This document shows, in pieces, positions 6,810 through 13,592 of a DNA stretch of 15,612 bases. Each line of letters starts with the position of its first letter. Within the stretch, counting starts at the first letter, position 1. The notes under the pieces were generated by a model that was given only the letters and a program-made list of their open reading frames with translations, searched no databases and was not told the origin of the DNA. The DNA is taken from assembly GCA_027296665.1 (NCBI GenBank), contig JAPUIV010000285.1, forward strand, positions 1-15,612, in the 5' to 3' direction. The position numbers and the translations under genes are program-made. This DNA is from Acidobacteriota bacterium (lineage in GTDB: Bacteria > Acidobacteriota > Polarisedimenticolia > JAPUIV01).

Positions 6810-7193
6810 TTAATCCTTGCCTGAGTTTTCCTTGGGAGTTCCGGGTTCCGGATCGGGGGGATCGGGGGCTGCCTGTTCCGCCGGGAGAGTTTTGTCGATA
6901 GCCCCTTTTCTTCTCTGCTGGGCCATGAACTCCCGGACTTCCGCCTGGAGGTCATTGTTCTTCTCCGGAGCGGGGGGCATTTCTTCGGCCGGCTGCTCCG
7001 GTTCCGTGGATAGGGATGGTTCACTTTTGCCCAGTCCAAGTTCGCCGGGATCGGGGGCCGGGGTGAGATATATCTCGGCCACCCGGGGAAGGGATGAGGG
7101 GATCTCATCCGCAGGGGGAAGCAGCGCGTCGATCGGGAGGGCCGGGCTATAGGTTCGAAGTTTCTTCTCCAGTTCGCGGAACAGCTCCGTCAT
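6810..7193 (-). CDS. Small proline- and glutamate-rich protein of unknown function
   Basis: I do not recognise this 127-residue protein. The N-terminal segment (about 1-12, TELFRELEKKL) should be helical. Residues 13-75 are rich in proline and acidic residues and probably disordered. A second predicted helix covers about 78-98 (LQAEVREFMAQQRRKGAID), and the tail is again rich in P, D and E. It has no signal peptide, membrane segment or cysteine. It overlaps the preceding coiled-coil TPR gene by 4 nt (ATGA), with GGTGGG just before the start, so it is translated with that gene. Its placement suggests that it is an accessory or adaptor of the two TPR proteins encoded upstream; this is inference from position only. 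Confidence 0.7.
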   Translation of the reverse strand: MTELFRELEKKLRTYSPALPIDALLPPADEIPSSLPRVAEIYLTPAPDPGELGLGKSEPSLSTEPEQPAEEMPPAPEKNNDLQAEVREFMAQQRRKGAIDKTLPAEQAAPDPPDPEPGTPKENSGKD

Positions 7194-8227
7194 TTCCCAC
7201 CCAGACCGTTTCCACCCTCTTGCTGGTCGAACATTCGCAGGGAGCGCAGGGCATTCTCGTTGAGGGGATCGATCTCGACCGCACGTTTCCAGGCCACAAG
7301 GGCCCGGTCATGCCGTTTCAACATGTAGAAGCTGTTGCCGAGGTTGGTGTAGGCTGCGGCGAAGTCACCGCTCTGGAGGAGCGCCTTGCGGAACATCTCG
7401 ACCGCCTTGGGGAACTCCAGATTGGAATGATACAGGAACCCCAGGTTGTTATAGGCCTCGGCCAGCTTGGGATCGAGTTGAATGGTTTTCTGAAAGGATT
7501 GAACGGCCTGTTCCGCCAGGCCGAGACGGCTCTGGGCGAGCCCCAGGTTGTTGAATGCCTCGGGGTAGTCCGGATGCAGTTCAACGGCCTCCTTGAAGTG
7601 TTCCGCTGCCGCTTCCGTGGCGCCCTGGTAAAACAGCACCACTCCCTGGTTATTCTTGTGGCGCGCTTCCTCCTCGCGCGAGTGCTTTTCCTCCTCGGTC
7701 AGCCGCCTATCCTGCTCCTGGTACCGGGAAAGCAGTTTCTTCCCCTGGTCGAGGAGTTCCCTGAAGGAGGCGGAGTTCTTCTCCACGATTCCCTTCATCA
7801 GGGTCAACTGGCGGCCGTTGGTCACTACCTCCTCGGCGAGGTTCTTCACCTTCTTGCCAATCTTGTCGAGAGATTTCTCCTTTTCCTCCAGTCCTGTCAG
7901 GATGCCTGCCGTCCGATCCCCGATCTCCTCCATCAACTTGAATAACTTTTCCTGTTCCGATTTTCCCTTCTGGATCTCTGCCTGGAACCGATCGACCAAC
8001 TCCTGGAGATGACCGCCGATCGCATCGATCCGGCGCTCGAGATCCTGTTCCCGCCCGGAGAGATGGTTCTTGAAGGCGTCCAGCCGGCCCTGAACCTCCC
8101 CCCGGAGTTCCTCTATTAGTTTCCGGATCGAATCCGGTACCGCGCAGGGTTCCGGCTCCCGGTCCGGCCCTTCAGGCCCGGGTGTACCGGTGCCGGCGTG
8201 TGGTGTTTGGTCGGTCATCTCTTCCAT
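7190..8227 (-). CDS. Coiled-coil and TPR protein of unknown function
   Basis: The 345-residue protein has three parts. Residues 1-33 are rich in P, G and acidic residues and likely flexible. Residues 34-187 are strongly helical and charged (many E, K, R, Q with regular L/I spacing, for example IDAIGGHLQELVDRF), as in a long coiled coil. Residues 188-323 are four consecutive 34-residue TPRs with good consensus (YNNLGFLYHSNLEFPKAVEMF), followed by a glycine-rich tail. No signal peptide is visible, so it is probably cytoplasmic, perhaps oligomeric through its coiled coil. The ATG lies 4 nt after the giant TPR gene stop and the TGA overlaps the next gene's ATG, so all three form one transcript. 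A second in-frame ATG three codons later (8218) is possible. No enzymatic motif is present; a scaffold role is inferred. Confidence 0.85.
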   Translation of the reverse strand: MEEMTDQTPHAGTGTPGPEGPDREPEPCAVPDSIRKLIEELRGEVQGRLDAFKNHLSGREQDLERRIDAIGGHLQELVDRFQAEIQKGKSEQEKLFKLMEEIGDRTAGILTGLEEKEKSLDKIGKKVKNLAEEVVTNGRQLTLMKGIVEKNSASFRELLDQGKKLLSRYQEQDRRLTEEEKHSREEEARHKNNQGVVLFYQGATEAAAEHFKEAVELHPDYPEAFNNLGLAQSRLGLAEQAVQSFQKTIQLDPKLAEAYNNLGFLYHSNLEFPKAVEMFRKALLQSGDFAAAYTNLGNSFYMLKRHDRALVAWKRAVEIDPLNENALRSLRMFDQQEGGNGLGGK

Positions 8228-8231
8228 GTTT

Positions 8232-11200
8232 TTATCCCGGATAGTTCAATATGGTTTCCCCTACCAGGGTCTCGGAACTCCGCCGCAGATCGTTCAGGGT
8301 CATCGCCTGGTAGTAAGCCTCCAGGCGCTTCTCCAGGACCGGATCAGGGTTTTCGTTGATCAGCCGTTCCATTGCGGCGGCGGCCAGAGGCAAATTCCGG
8401 CACTTTTCCGCGGCAAGGGACAGTTGCAGGGTCGGTTCCAGGTTTCCCAGCGGCTCCAGGGCCCGGAACGGCAACCCCTGGCGAATATATGTCATGGCGG
8501 CCAGTTGACAATATTTTTCCTTTCCGAGGTTCTGGCGGTTCTCCGCCAGCCATTCCTGCGCCCGCTCGCATTCCCCGAGTTCCACCAGGATCCGGATCAA
8601 TTCGGGGAGTTTTTCCATCTCTCCCTTTTCCCGGAGGGTTTCCTCCAGAGCCCGGCATTGCAATTTCAGGTGCTGGACCAGGAATCCATGGATCAGTTGC
8701 AACAATCTGTTGCGATCGGGAGTGATCGATTCCGCCTCCTTGAGACTTTCGCGGGCCCTGGACCCGTTTCCCTGGGCATTGGCAACCCTCCACCTGCGGA
8801 GGAGGAGGGCGATCTTTTCGGCCGATTTCCATTTTTCCCCGGCACTCTCCTCCAGAAGGGTGGAGGCCTGATCGAGTTTCCCCTCGGCCAGGAGCAGGTC
8901 GAGAAGAAACAGCAGGGTCTCGCAGTGGTCGGGAAATCTCCGGTGCAGATCCAGGGCGGCCGCCAGAACCTTGTGCAGAGCCGCCCAGTGCTTGGCCGCC
9001 TCCTTGAGGTCGTTCAATGCCTCCTGGGGGCGCTTGCCCAACGCCCAGGCCCGGCAGCGAACCAGGAAGGCGGCCGGGTTCCCGGCCTCCGTCTCGATGA
9101 AATTCGAGGTGCAGATCCGGATCTCCTGATGGAGGCGGTCCTCGAAGGCGAGGGCCGTTTCGTAACAGGGGATCGCCTTATCGAGATGGCCTTTCCGGCC
9201 ATATTCGGTCCCCAGGATCAGGATGATCTGGGCGTTTTCGGGGTTTTTTTGCGCTATATCTTCCAGACCCTGGAGAAACTTCTCATGGCCCGATTCGGCC
9301 TTCTCGATCGCCCGCTGAAACCATTTGGCCGCTTCCAGGTCCTTGCCGTTGACCGCGCACAAGGATCCGAGAACCCCGCACACCACCGGGTCGCCGGGAT
9401 GGGTACGGGCCATTGCGCGGAGACTGATCAGAATGCGGGAACTCAACAGGATATCGAGGCGGAACGCCTTCTGGAATGCCTCACAGGCCGCGTGGGTCTC
9501 TTCCCTCATTTCCAGGGCCCGGCCAAGCTGGAACCACCCCTGGGCCGATGGAGAGGGACAGGCCTGGATCCTCTTCAACGACTCGGCTACCTGGTCGGCC
9601 ACCCGGGGAGTACAGTCGAGAAGTTCGCCCAGCATCTGGACCGCCTTTTTCCCCTCTCCCTTTTCATGAAGAATCGTCGCCATGGCGAGCGGGATGGAGG
9701 GGATGGTGGGGTTCAGACTGCACAACTTTTCCAGGTTCTGAAGGATGGTCTCTCCCTGATCCGGATCCTGGCGCCAGGCTTCCAGGAAGGCGGTGATCCC
9801 CTCTTCGATATGCCCAAGGCCCAGGGCAACGATTCCCAGCGCGAGATGGGCGCCGCCTATCGTGTTGTCGATCCGGATAAGGGATTGGATCCGTTCCCGG
9901 ACCATGCCGGCGAGCTCCTTGTCGCTCTGAAAAGCGGAAAGATACATCCGGGCGGCATTGGAGAGCTCGCCCAGTTCCATCAATGCGGTTCCCATGTCGA
10001 TCCGGAATCCGGCGGTTGATTCGTCGTCCGCGATGCCCAGCGTCTCCTTTCCCAGGGTCAGGATCCGCTGGAAAAACCGGCCCACCAGGTAGGCGGTGGA
10101 GAGCCCTCTGCGGGCGTCGATGTTGTCGGGAAACTTGCTCACGGCGGCGGTGAAGAACTTCAGGATGCGGGGGAAGATCTTCGGATCGTGGTTCCGGATC
10201 TCCTGGAGTATGGTGGTGGCAGATCGGAAATCGCGCCGCCGGATGGCCATTTCCACCAGCGCGTACCTGGGTGCCGTGGCATCGGGATTGGTTGCGGAAA
10301 TCCGCCGGATCCCCGCCTCGACCTCCCTGTGCCGTTCCGGCCACTTCCTGATCATCCGGACCAATCGTTCCAGGGCTTCCTGGGGGTTGCCGGCCGCGGC
10401 GGTGGCCATGGCCCGGCCGAACCAAACGGCATCCTGGTGAATTCCGGCGGGGAGGAGATGGTCGAAGATCTCCAAGGACCGGGCTCCCAGCTCCCGGCTC
10501 CGGGAGGAGAGATCGGAGAGAAGATGGAGGAATTCCGGAGCGAGTTCCGGGGCCCGTTTGACCAGGATGGCCAGTTCCCGGAGAGCTTCGGGCAGTTTGT
10601 CGCCCGCCGCCAATGCCTCCGCCATTCCCAGGCGCAGGCGATGATCCTCTGGACGTTGCTGGAGGAGTTTGCGGAACAGTTCCAGGAACTCGGGATCCTG
10701 TTCCGACCGGATCCTGAGGATATGGCGAAGAACGATCCCTCCTTTTTCCGGCTCCCCATTCCGGAAGAGAAGTTCCGCGAGGATCCTCTGGGCCCCCGCC
10801 GAGTTCCGGTTCTTGTCAACAAAACCCCGCAAACGGGAAATGATCATCGAGTCGTGGGACTTCTCCCGGGTCATCAGGGTATGAAACAGGGTCATCGCCA
10901 TCTCCGCCTTGTCCTGGTTGAGGCGGATATCGGCGAGCTTCAGGTAGGCGGCCGGGGAGTCGGGCCGCGCCTGGATCACCTCTTCGTAGGCCTGAGCGAG
11001 ACGATCGACCTCCGCCTCTTCCCTGGAACGTTCGATCCATTCCATCGCTTCGTTGGTGCGTCCGAATTTCAGAAAGAGATGGGCGATCAGGAGGGCGGTT
11101 TCGGGATCGAAGCTGATCTTCAGACATCTCTCCAGAAGCTGGATCGACTCCCTGATGTAATGCCCCTGATCGGTCAGGGCCCGGACCCGGTCGAGCGTTT

Positions 11201-12035
11201 CCCTCATGCACCCGGAGAAGGCCGATGCCTGCAGGTGTATCCATCGAATGGCGTGATGGTCCTTTCCCTTGTCGATCAACGATTGCAGGCGGGGAACGAG
11301 GATCTCCGCGGCCGATGGTTCCAGTTCAATGACCAGGGAGAATTCCTGAACGGCCCGATCGATCTGGTCAAAATCGCAGTACAGTTCCCCCAGGTCGATC
11401 CGGAGTTCAAGGTTCCGGTAGTCGGTCGCCAGCAGCGCCTCGAATCTTCTGGCGACATTCTCCTTTTCATTGGGGTTTCTTGCCAGGATGATCCGGTAAA
11501 TCTCCAACGCCTCCTGGACCTTGCCCAGGCTTTCCGCGGCCAGGGCGGCAAGATAGGCGGAGAGCAAATATTTTGGATGCAGGTGCTGGGATGGATCTTT
11601 CGGGATCGATTGGTGAAACCGGGTTCGGTAGCGATCCTCCAAACCCTTCCGGGTATCGGTCGGGATGGACTCGAGATGGCTCAACCCTTCGGACAGCTCA
11701 CCCCGTTGGATGCTCCCCTCCGCCTCGATGAGATGAATGGGCCAGTGGTTGTCGCGCGGGATCCGCAGTTGATCCACCAGGATATGGATTTCCTGGCTGG
11801 CCGATGGATCGACCTTGAAAGCCTGGCGAAGGACCTCCGCGGCCCGCTCCATCCGGTCTTCTTCCATCAAGAATGCGGCCAGGTGCAGGGCGGAACCGAG
11901 ATGATCGGGGTGGGAGTGGAGGTACCGGTCCAGGGACTCGATGGCCCGGTCGGTTTTCCCGCGATCCCGGAGCCGGAACGCCTTCTGAACGGGATCGCCT
12001 TGCAGGCGATTGGAAAGGTTATCCAGTACGCCCAT
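8232..12035 (-). CDS. Giant TPR-related repeat protein with a 52-residue period
   Basis: This 1267-residue protein (about 140 kDa) is nearly all alpha-helical repeats. Residues 15-82 are two ordinary 34-residue TPRs. From about residue 163 to 1096 helix A of each unit follows LGxxxxxxGxxxxA, then comes TPR helix B, then a third helix of the type ILxxLxxLxxxNP. Unit starts that I counted are 163, 215, 267, 317, 367, 419, 471, 541, 593, 645, 681, 733, 785, 837, 889, 941, 993 and 1045. Most intervals are exactly 52 residues, that is one TPR plus an extra helix of about 18 residues. The last 170 residues are helical and less regular. There is no signal peptide, membrane segment or catalytic motif, so it is probably a cytoplasmic scaffold. 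ATG 12035 has AGGTGA a few nt upstream. It is the first gene of a three-gene unit. I do not recognise a named family. Confidence 0.88.
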   Translation of the reverse strand: MGVLDNLSNRLQGDPVQKAFRLRDRGKTDRAIESLDRYLHSHPDHLGSALHLAAFLMEEDRMERAAEVLRQAFKVDPSASQEIHILVDQLRIPRDNHWPIHLIEAEGSIQRGELSEGLSHLESIPTDTRKGLEDRYRTRFHQSIPKDPSQHLHPKYLLSAYLAALAAESLGKVQEALEIYRIILARNPNEKENVARRFEALLATDYRNLELRIDLGELYCDFDQIDRAVQEFSLVIELEPSAAEILVPRLQSLIDKGKDHHAIRWIHLQASAFSGCMRETLDRVRALTDQGHYIRESIQLLERCLKISFDPETALLIAHLFLKFGRTNEAMEWIERSREEAEVDRLAQAYEEVIQARPDSPAAYLKLADIRLNQDKAEMAMTLFHTLMTREKSHDSMIISRLRGFVDKNRNSAGAQRILAELLFRNGEPEKGGIVLRHILRIRSEQDPEFLELFRKLLQQRPEDHRLRLGMAEALAAGDKLPEALRELAILVKRAPELAPEFLHLLSDLSSRSRELGARSLEIFDHLLPAGIHQDAVWFGRAMATAAAGNPQEALERLVRMIRKWPERHREVEAGIRRISATNPDATAPRYALVEMAIRRRDFRSATTILQEIRNHDPKIFPRILKFFTAAVSKFPDNIDARRGLSTAYLVGRFFQRILTLGKETLGIADDESTAGFRIDMGTALMELGELSNAARMYLSAFQSDKELAGMVRERIQSLIRIDNTIGGAHLALGIVALGLGHIEEGITAFLEAWRQDPDQGETILQNLEKLCSLNPTIPSIPLAMATILHEKGEGKKAVQMLGELLDCTPRVADQVAESLKRIQACPSPSAQGWFQLGRALEMREETHAACEAFQKAFRLDILLSSRILISLRAMARTHPGDPVVCGVLGSLCAVNGKDLEAAKWFQRAIEKAESGHEKFLQGLEDIAQKNPENAQIILILGTEYGRKGHLDKAIPCYETALAFEDRLHQEIRICTSNFIETEAGNPAAFLVRCRAWALGKRPQEALNDLKEAAKHWAALHKVLAAALDLHRRFPDHCETLLFLLDLLLAEGKLDQASTLLEESAGEKWKSAEKIALLLRRWRVANAQGNGSRARESLKEAESITPDRNRLLQLIHGFLVQHLKLQCRALEETLREKGEMEKLPELIRILVELGECERAQEWLAENRQNLGKEKYCQLAAMTYIRQGLPFRALEPLGNLEPTLQLSLAAEKCRNLPLAAAAMERLINENPDPVLEKRLEAYYQAMTLNDLRRSSETLVGETILNYPG
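8904..9995 (-). repeat. Seven consecutive 52-codon (156-bp) repeat units in the giant TPR gene
   Basis: Residues 681-1044 contain seven uninterrupted units of exactly 52 residues, starting with MGTALM, LGIVAL, MATILH, LGRALE, LGSLCA, LGTEYG and RCRAWA. The units are strongly diverged in sequence, so the exact spacing is a structural constraint rather than a recent duplication. Confidence 0.8.
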
Positions 12036-12059
12036 TTCTCACCTGATGTATTCCCTTTA

Positions 12060-12141
12060 AAATCGATTCACGGACGAACGCCGGCATGGATAACGCCCTC
12101 GGATGCCCCGACCTTCAATATAAATACGCAGGAATCGATTT
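12060..12141. repeat. 10-bp inverted repeat around the giant TPR gene promoter
   Basis: AAATCGATTC (12060-12069) is repeated in inverse orientation as GAATCGATTT (12132-12141). The two copies are 72 bp apart. The distal copy overlaps the -35 and spacer of the predicted minus-strand promoter; the proximal copy is in the leader. The palindromic ATCGAT core inflates the match, so this is a weak operator candidate. Confidence 0.3.
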
Positions 12142-12144
12142 CAA
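12117..12144 (-). promoter_or_regulatory. Probable promoter of the giant TPR operon
   Basis: On the minus strand, TTGAAA (12144-12139), a 16-nt spacer and TATATT (12122-12117) match a sigma70-type promoter. Transcription would start near 12110, about 75 nt before the ATG at 12035. It is divergent from the M24 peptidase promoter. Confidence 0.5.
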
Positions 12145-12214
12145 CCCGGAGAGGGGAAGAAATCAGCCGGATCGGGGTTTCAAATTCGTGATCAGATGAG
12201 GCATGCCGGGGAAA

Positions 12215-12243
12215 TTTACATTCCCGCGCGGATCTGCTATTAA
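12215..12243 (+). promoter_or_regulatory. Promoter of the M24 peptidase-uvrA unit (extended -10)
   Basis: TTTACA (12215-12220), a 17-nt spacer and TATTAA (12238-12243) form a good promoter, with TG at 12235-12236 giving an extended -10. The start of transcription would be near 12250. Confidence 0.62.
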
Positions 12244-12247
12244 CATC

Positions 12248-12264
12248 TTTTCCGAACCGGAAAA
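12248..12264 (+). promoter_or_regulatory. 7-bp palindrome at the predicted transcription start
   Basis: TTTTCCG (12248-12254) and CGGAAAA (12258-12264) form a perfect 7-bp inverted repeat around AAC. It begins 4 nt after the -10 element, so it covers the expected transcription start. It could be an operator, or a 5'-end hairpin in the mRNA. It is not a terminator for either neighbouring gene, since both genes point away from it. Confidence 0.45.
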
Positions 12265-12293
12265 TATTTCCCAACTGGGGAGGAGGGGGGCGT

Positions 12294-13592
12294 ATGTTGC
12301 GGCTTCTCACCACAACCCTTCTGGGCCTCACCCTTGTGAGTTCCGGCGCGATGCTGGCGGCCAATGGGGAGGCCGAAGAGTTCGTTCAGAGAAGAGCCCA
12401 GATCCTGCGTGAAATCGGCGCCGGGGTCTTGCTGGTCCGCAATAGTGCCGACCGGGGCGAGGTCGCATTCCAGGGGAACCGCGACTTTCTGTATCTCACC
12501 GGGATCAACGAGACCGAGGGGGTCCTGCTGATGGCCCCCCGGGGGGCGCGTGTCCGCGGTTCGGGATCCGATTACTTCGGTAGCCCGCTGCATCGAGAAA
12601 TCCTGTTCCTGGCCGAGATCGGCGAACGGGAACGCCGCTGGAACGGCCCGAAAATCGGCCCGGGGCGGGAGGCCGCGGAGATCTCGGGGGTGGAGGCGGT
12701 GTTCCCCCTGCGCCTCCTGGATCGGGTCCTTGCCGATACCTTTTCCACCGCCAACATTTTGCATTTCTCCGCGGCGTCGTCCCCCCGCCTGGACGGACCG
12801 TTGAACGGCAATCTCCGTTTTCTGGAAAACCTCCGGAAGCGGTTCTTCTGGTTGGAGGTGCGCGACGCCGGGCGGTTGATCCATTCCCTGCGGATGGTGA
12901 AGAGTCCCGCCGAGGTCGCCAAGATCCAGAAGGCGGTCGACCTGGCCGGCGAGGGAATATGGGAAGTCCTCAAGCAGGCGGCGCCGGGAATCCTTGAATC
13001 GGAAGTGGAGGGGATTCTCGGGAAGATGTTCCTGAGCCGGGGGGCCAGGTTCTCCTTTGACCCGATCGTGGCCAGCGGCGGGAATTCCACCATCCTGCAT
13101 TATCGGGCGAATCGGGATCGGTTGCAGGACGGGGAGTTGGTGGTCCTCGACATTGGCGCGAGCGTGGACCATTACGCCAGCGATATCACCCGCACCTTTC
13201 CGGTTTCCGGTACATTTTCTCCGCGCCAGGCGGAAATTTACCGCCTGGTCTTGAAGGCGCAACGGGCGGGGATCGGCGCGGTGCGTCCGGGCGTGACCCT
13301 CTCCGAGATCCACCAGGTTGCCTTCCAGATCATTCAGGAGGCGGGTTACGGCGAGTTCGTTGTCCACGGTACCAGCCATCATCTTGGCCTCGATGTTCAC
13401 GATGTCGGAAACATTCATATTCCTCTCAGCGCCGGGGCGGTGATCACCGTCGAGCCGGGGATCTATCTTCCGGAGGAAAATCTGGGAGTGCGCATCGAGG
13501 ATGACATCCTGGTCACCGAATCGGGGAACCGGGTACTCAGCGATGCCATTCCGAGAGAACTCGAGGCGATCGAGTCGGCCATGTCCCGGTGA
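12294..13592 (+). CDS. Secreted M24 metallopeptidase, Xaa-Pro aminopeptidase type
   Basis: The 432-residue product has a Sec-type signal peptide (MLRLL, a hydrophobic core, AMLA or LAA cleavage near residue 22-23). An aminopeptidase P N-terminal domain follows (about 25-190, with GNRDFLYLTGINE at 61-73). The pita-bread catalytic domain holds all five metal ligands: D286 (VVLDIGA), D297 (SDITRTFP), H362 (TSHHLGLDVHD), E387 (VEPGIY) and E402 (VRIEDD). Enzymes of this family remove N-terminal residues next to proline; E. coli PepP is the cytoplasmic model, so an exported copy suggests peptide scavenging in the periplasm. The first residues of the mature form look soluble, with no lipobox. AGGAGG (12281-12286) lies 7 nt before the ATG. 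The stop codon overlaps the uvrA GTG (GTGA). Exact specificity within M24B is inferred. Confidence 0.92.
   Translation: MLRLLTTTLLGLTLVSSGAMLAANGEAEEFVQRRAQILREIGAGVLLVRNSADRGEVAFQGNRDFLYLTGINETEGVLLMAPRGARVRGSGSDYFGSPLHREILFLAEIGERERRWNGPKIGPGREAAEISGVEAVFPLRLLDRVLADTFSTANILHFSAASSPRLDGPLNGNLRFLENLRKRFFWLEVRDAGRLIHSLRMVKSPAEVAKIQKAVDLAGEGIWEVLKQAAPGILESEVEGILGKMFLSRGARFSFDPIVASGGNSTILHYRANRDRLQDGELVVLDIGASVDHYASDITRTFPVSGTFSPRQAEIYRLVLKAQRAGIGAVRPGVTLSEIHQVAFQIIQEAGYGEFVVHGTSHHLGLDVHDVGNIHIPLSAGAVITVEPGIYLPEENLGVRIEDDILVTESGNRVLSDAIPRELEAIESAMSR

Noticed and set aside
8190..10019. 609-codon open frame on the plus strand
   Set aside because: It is antisense to the giant TPR gene, whose 52-residue repeat register is continuous here. 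The antisense product is low-complexity and rich in G, P, Q and F with no domain.
10188..12191. 667-codon open frame on the plus strand
   Set aside because: It is antisense to the first half of the giant TPR gene and extends into the intergenic region without a ribosome binding site. It is a GC-driven shadow frame.
12240..13418. 392-codon open frame on the minus strand
   Set aside because: It is antisense to the M24 peptidase, whose metal ligands are all intact in the plus frame.
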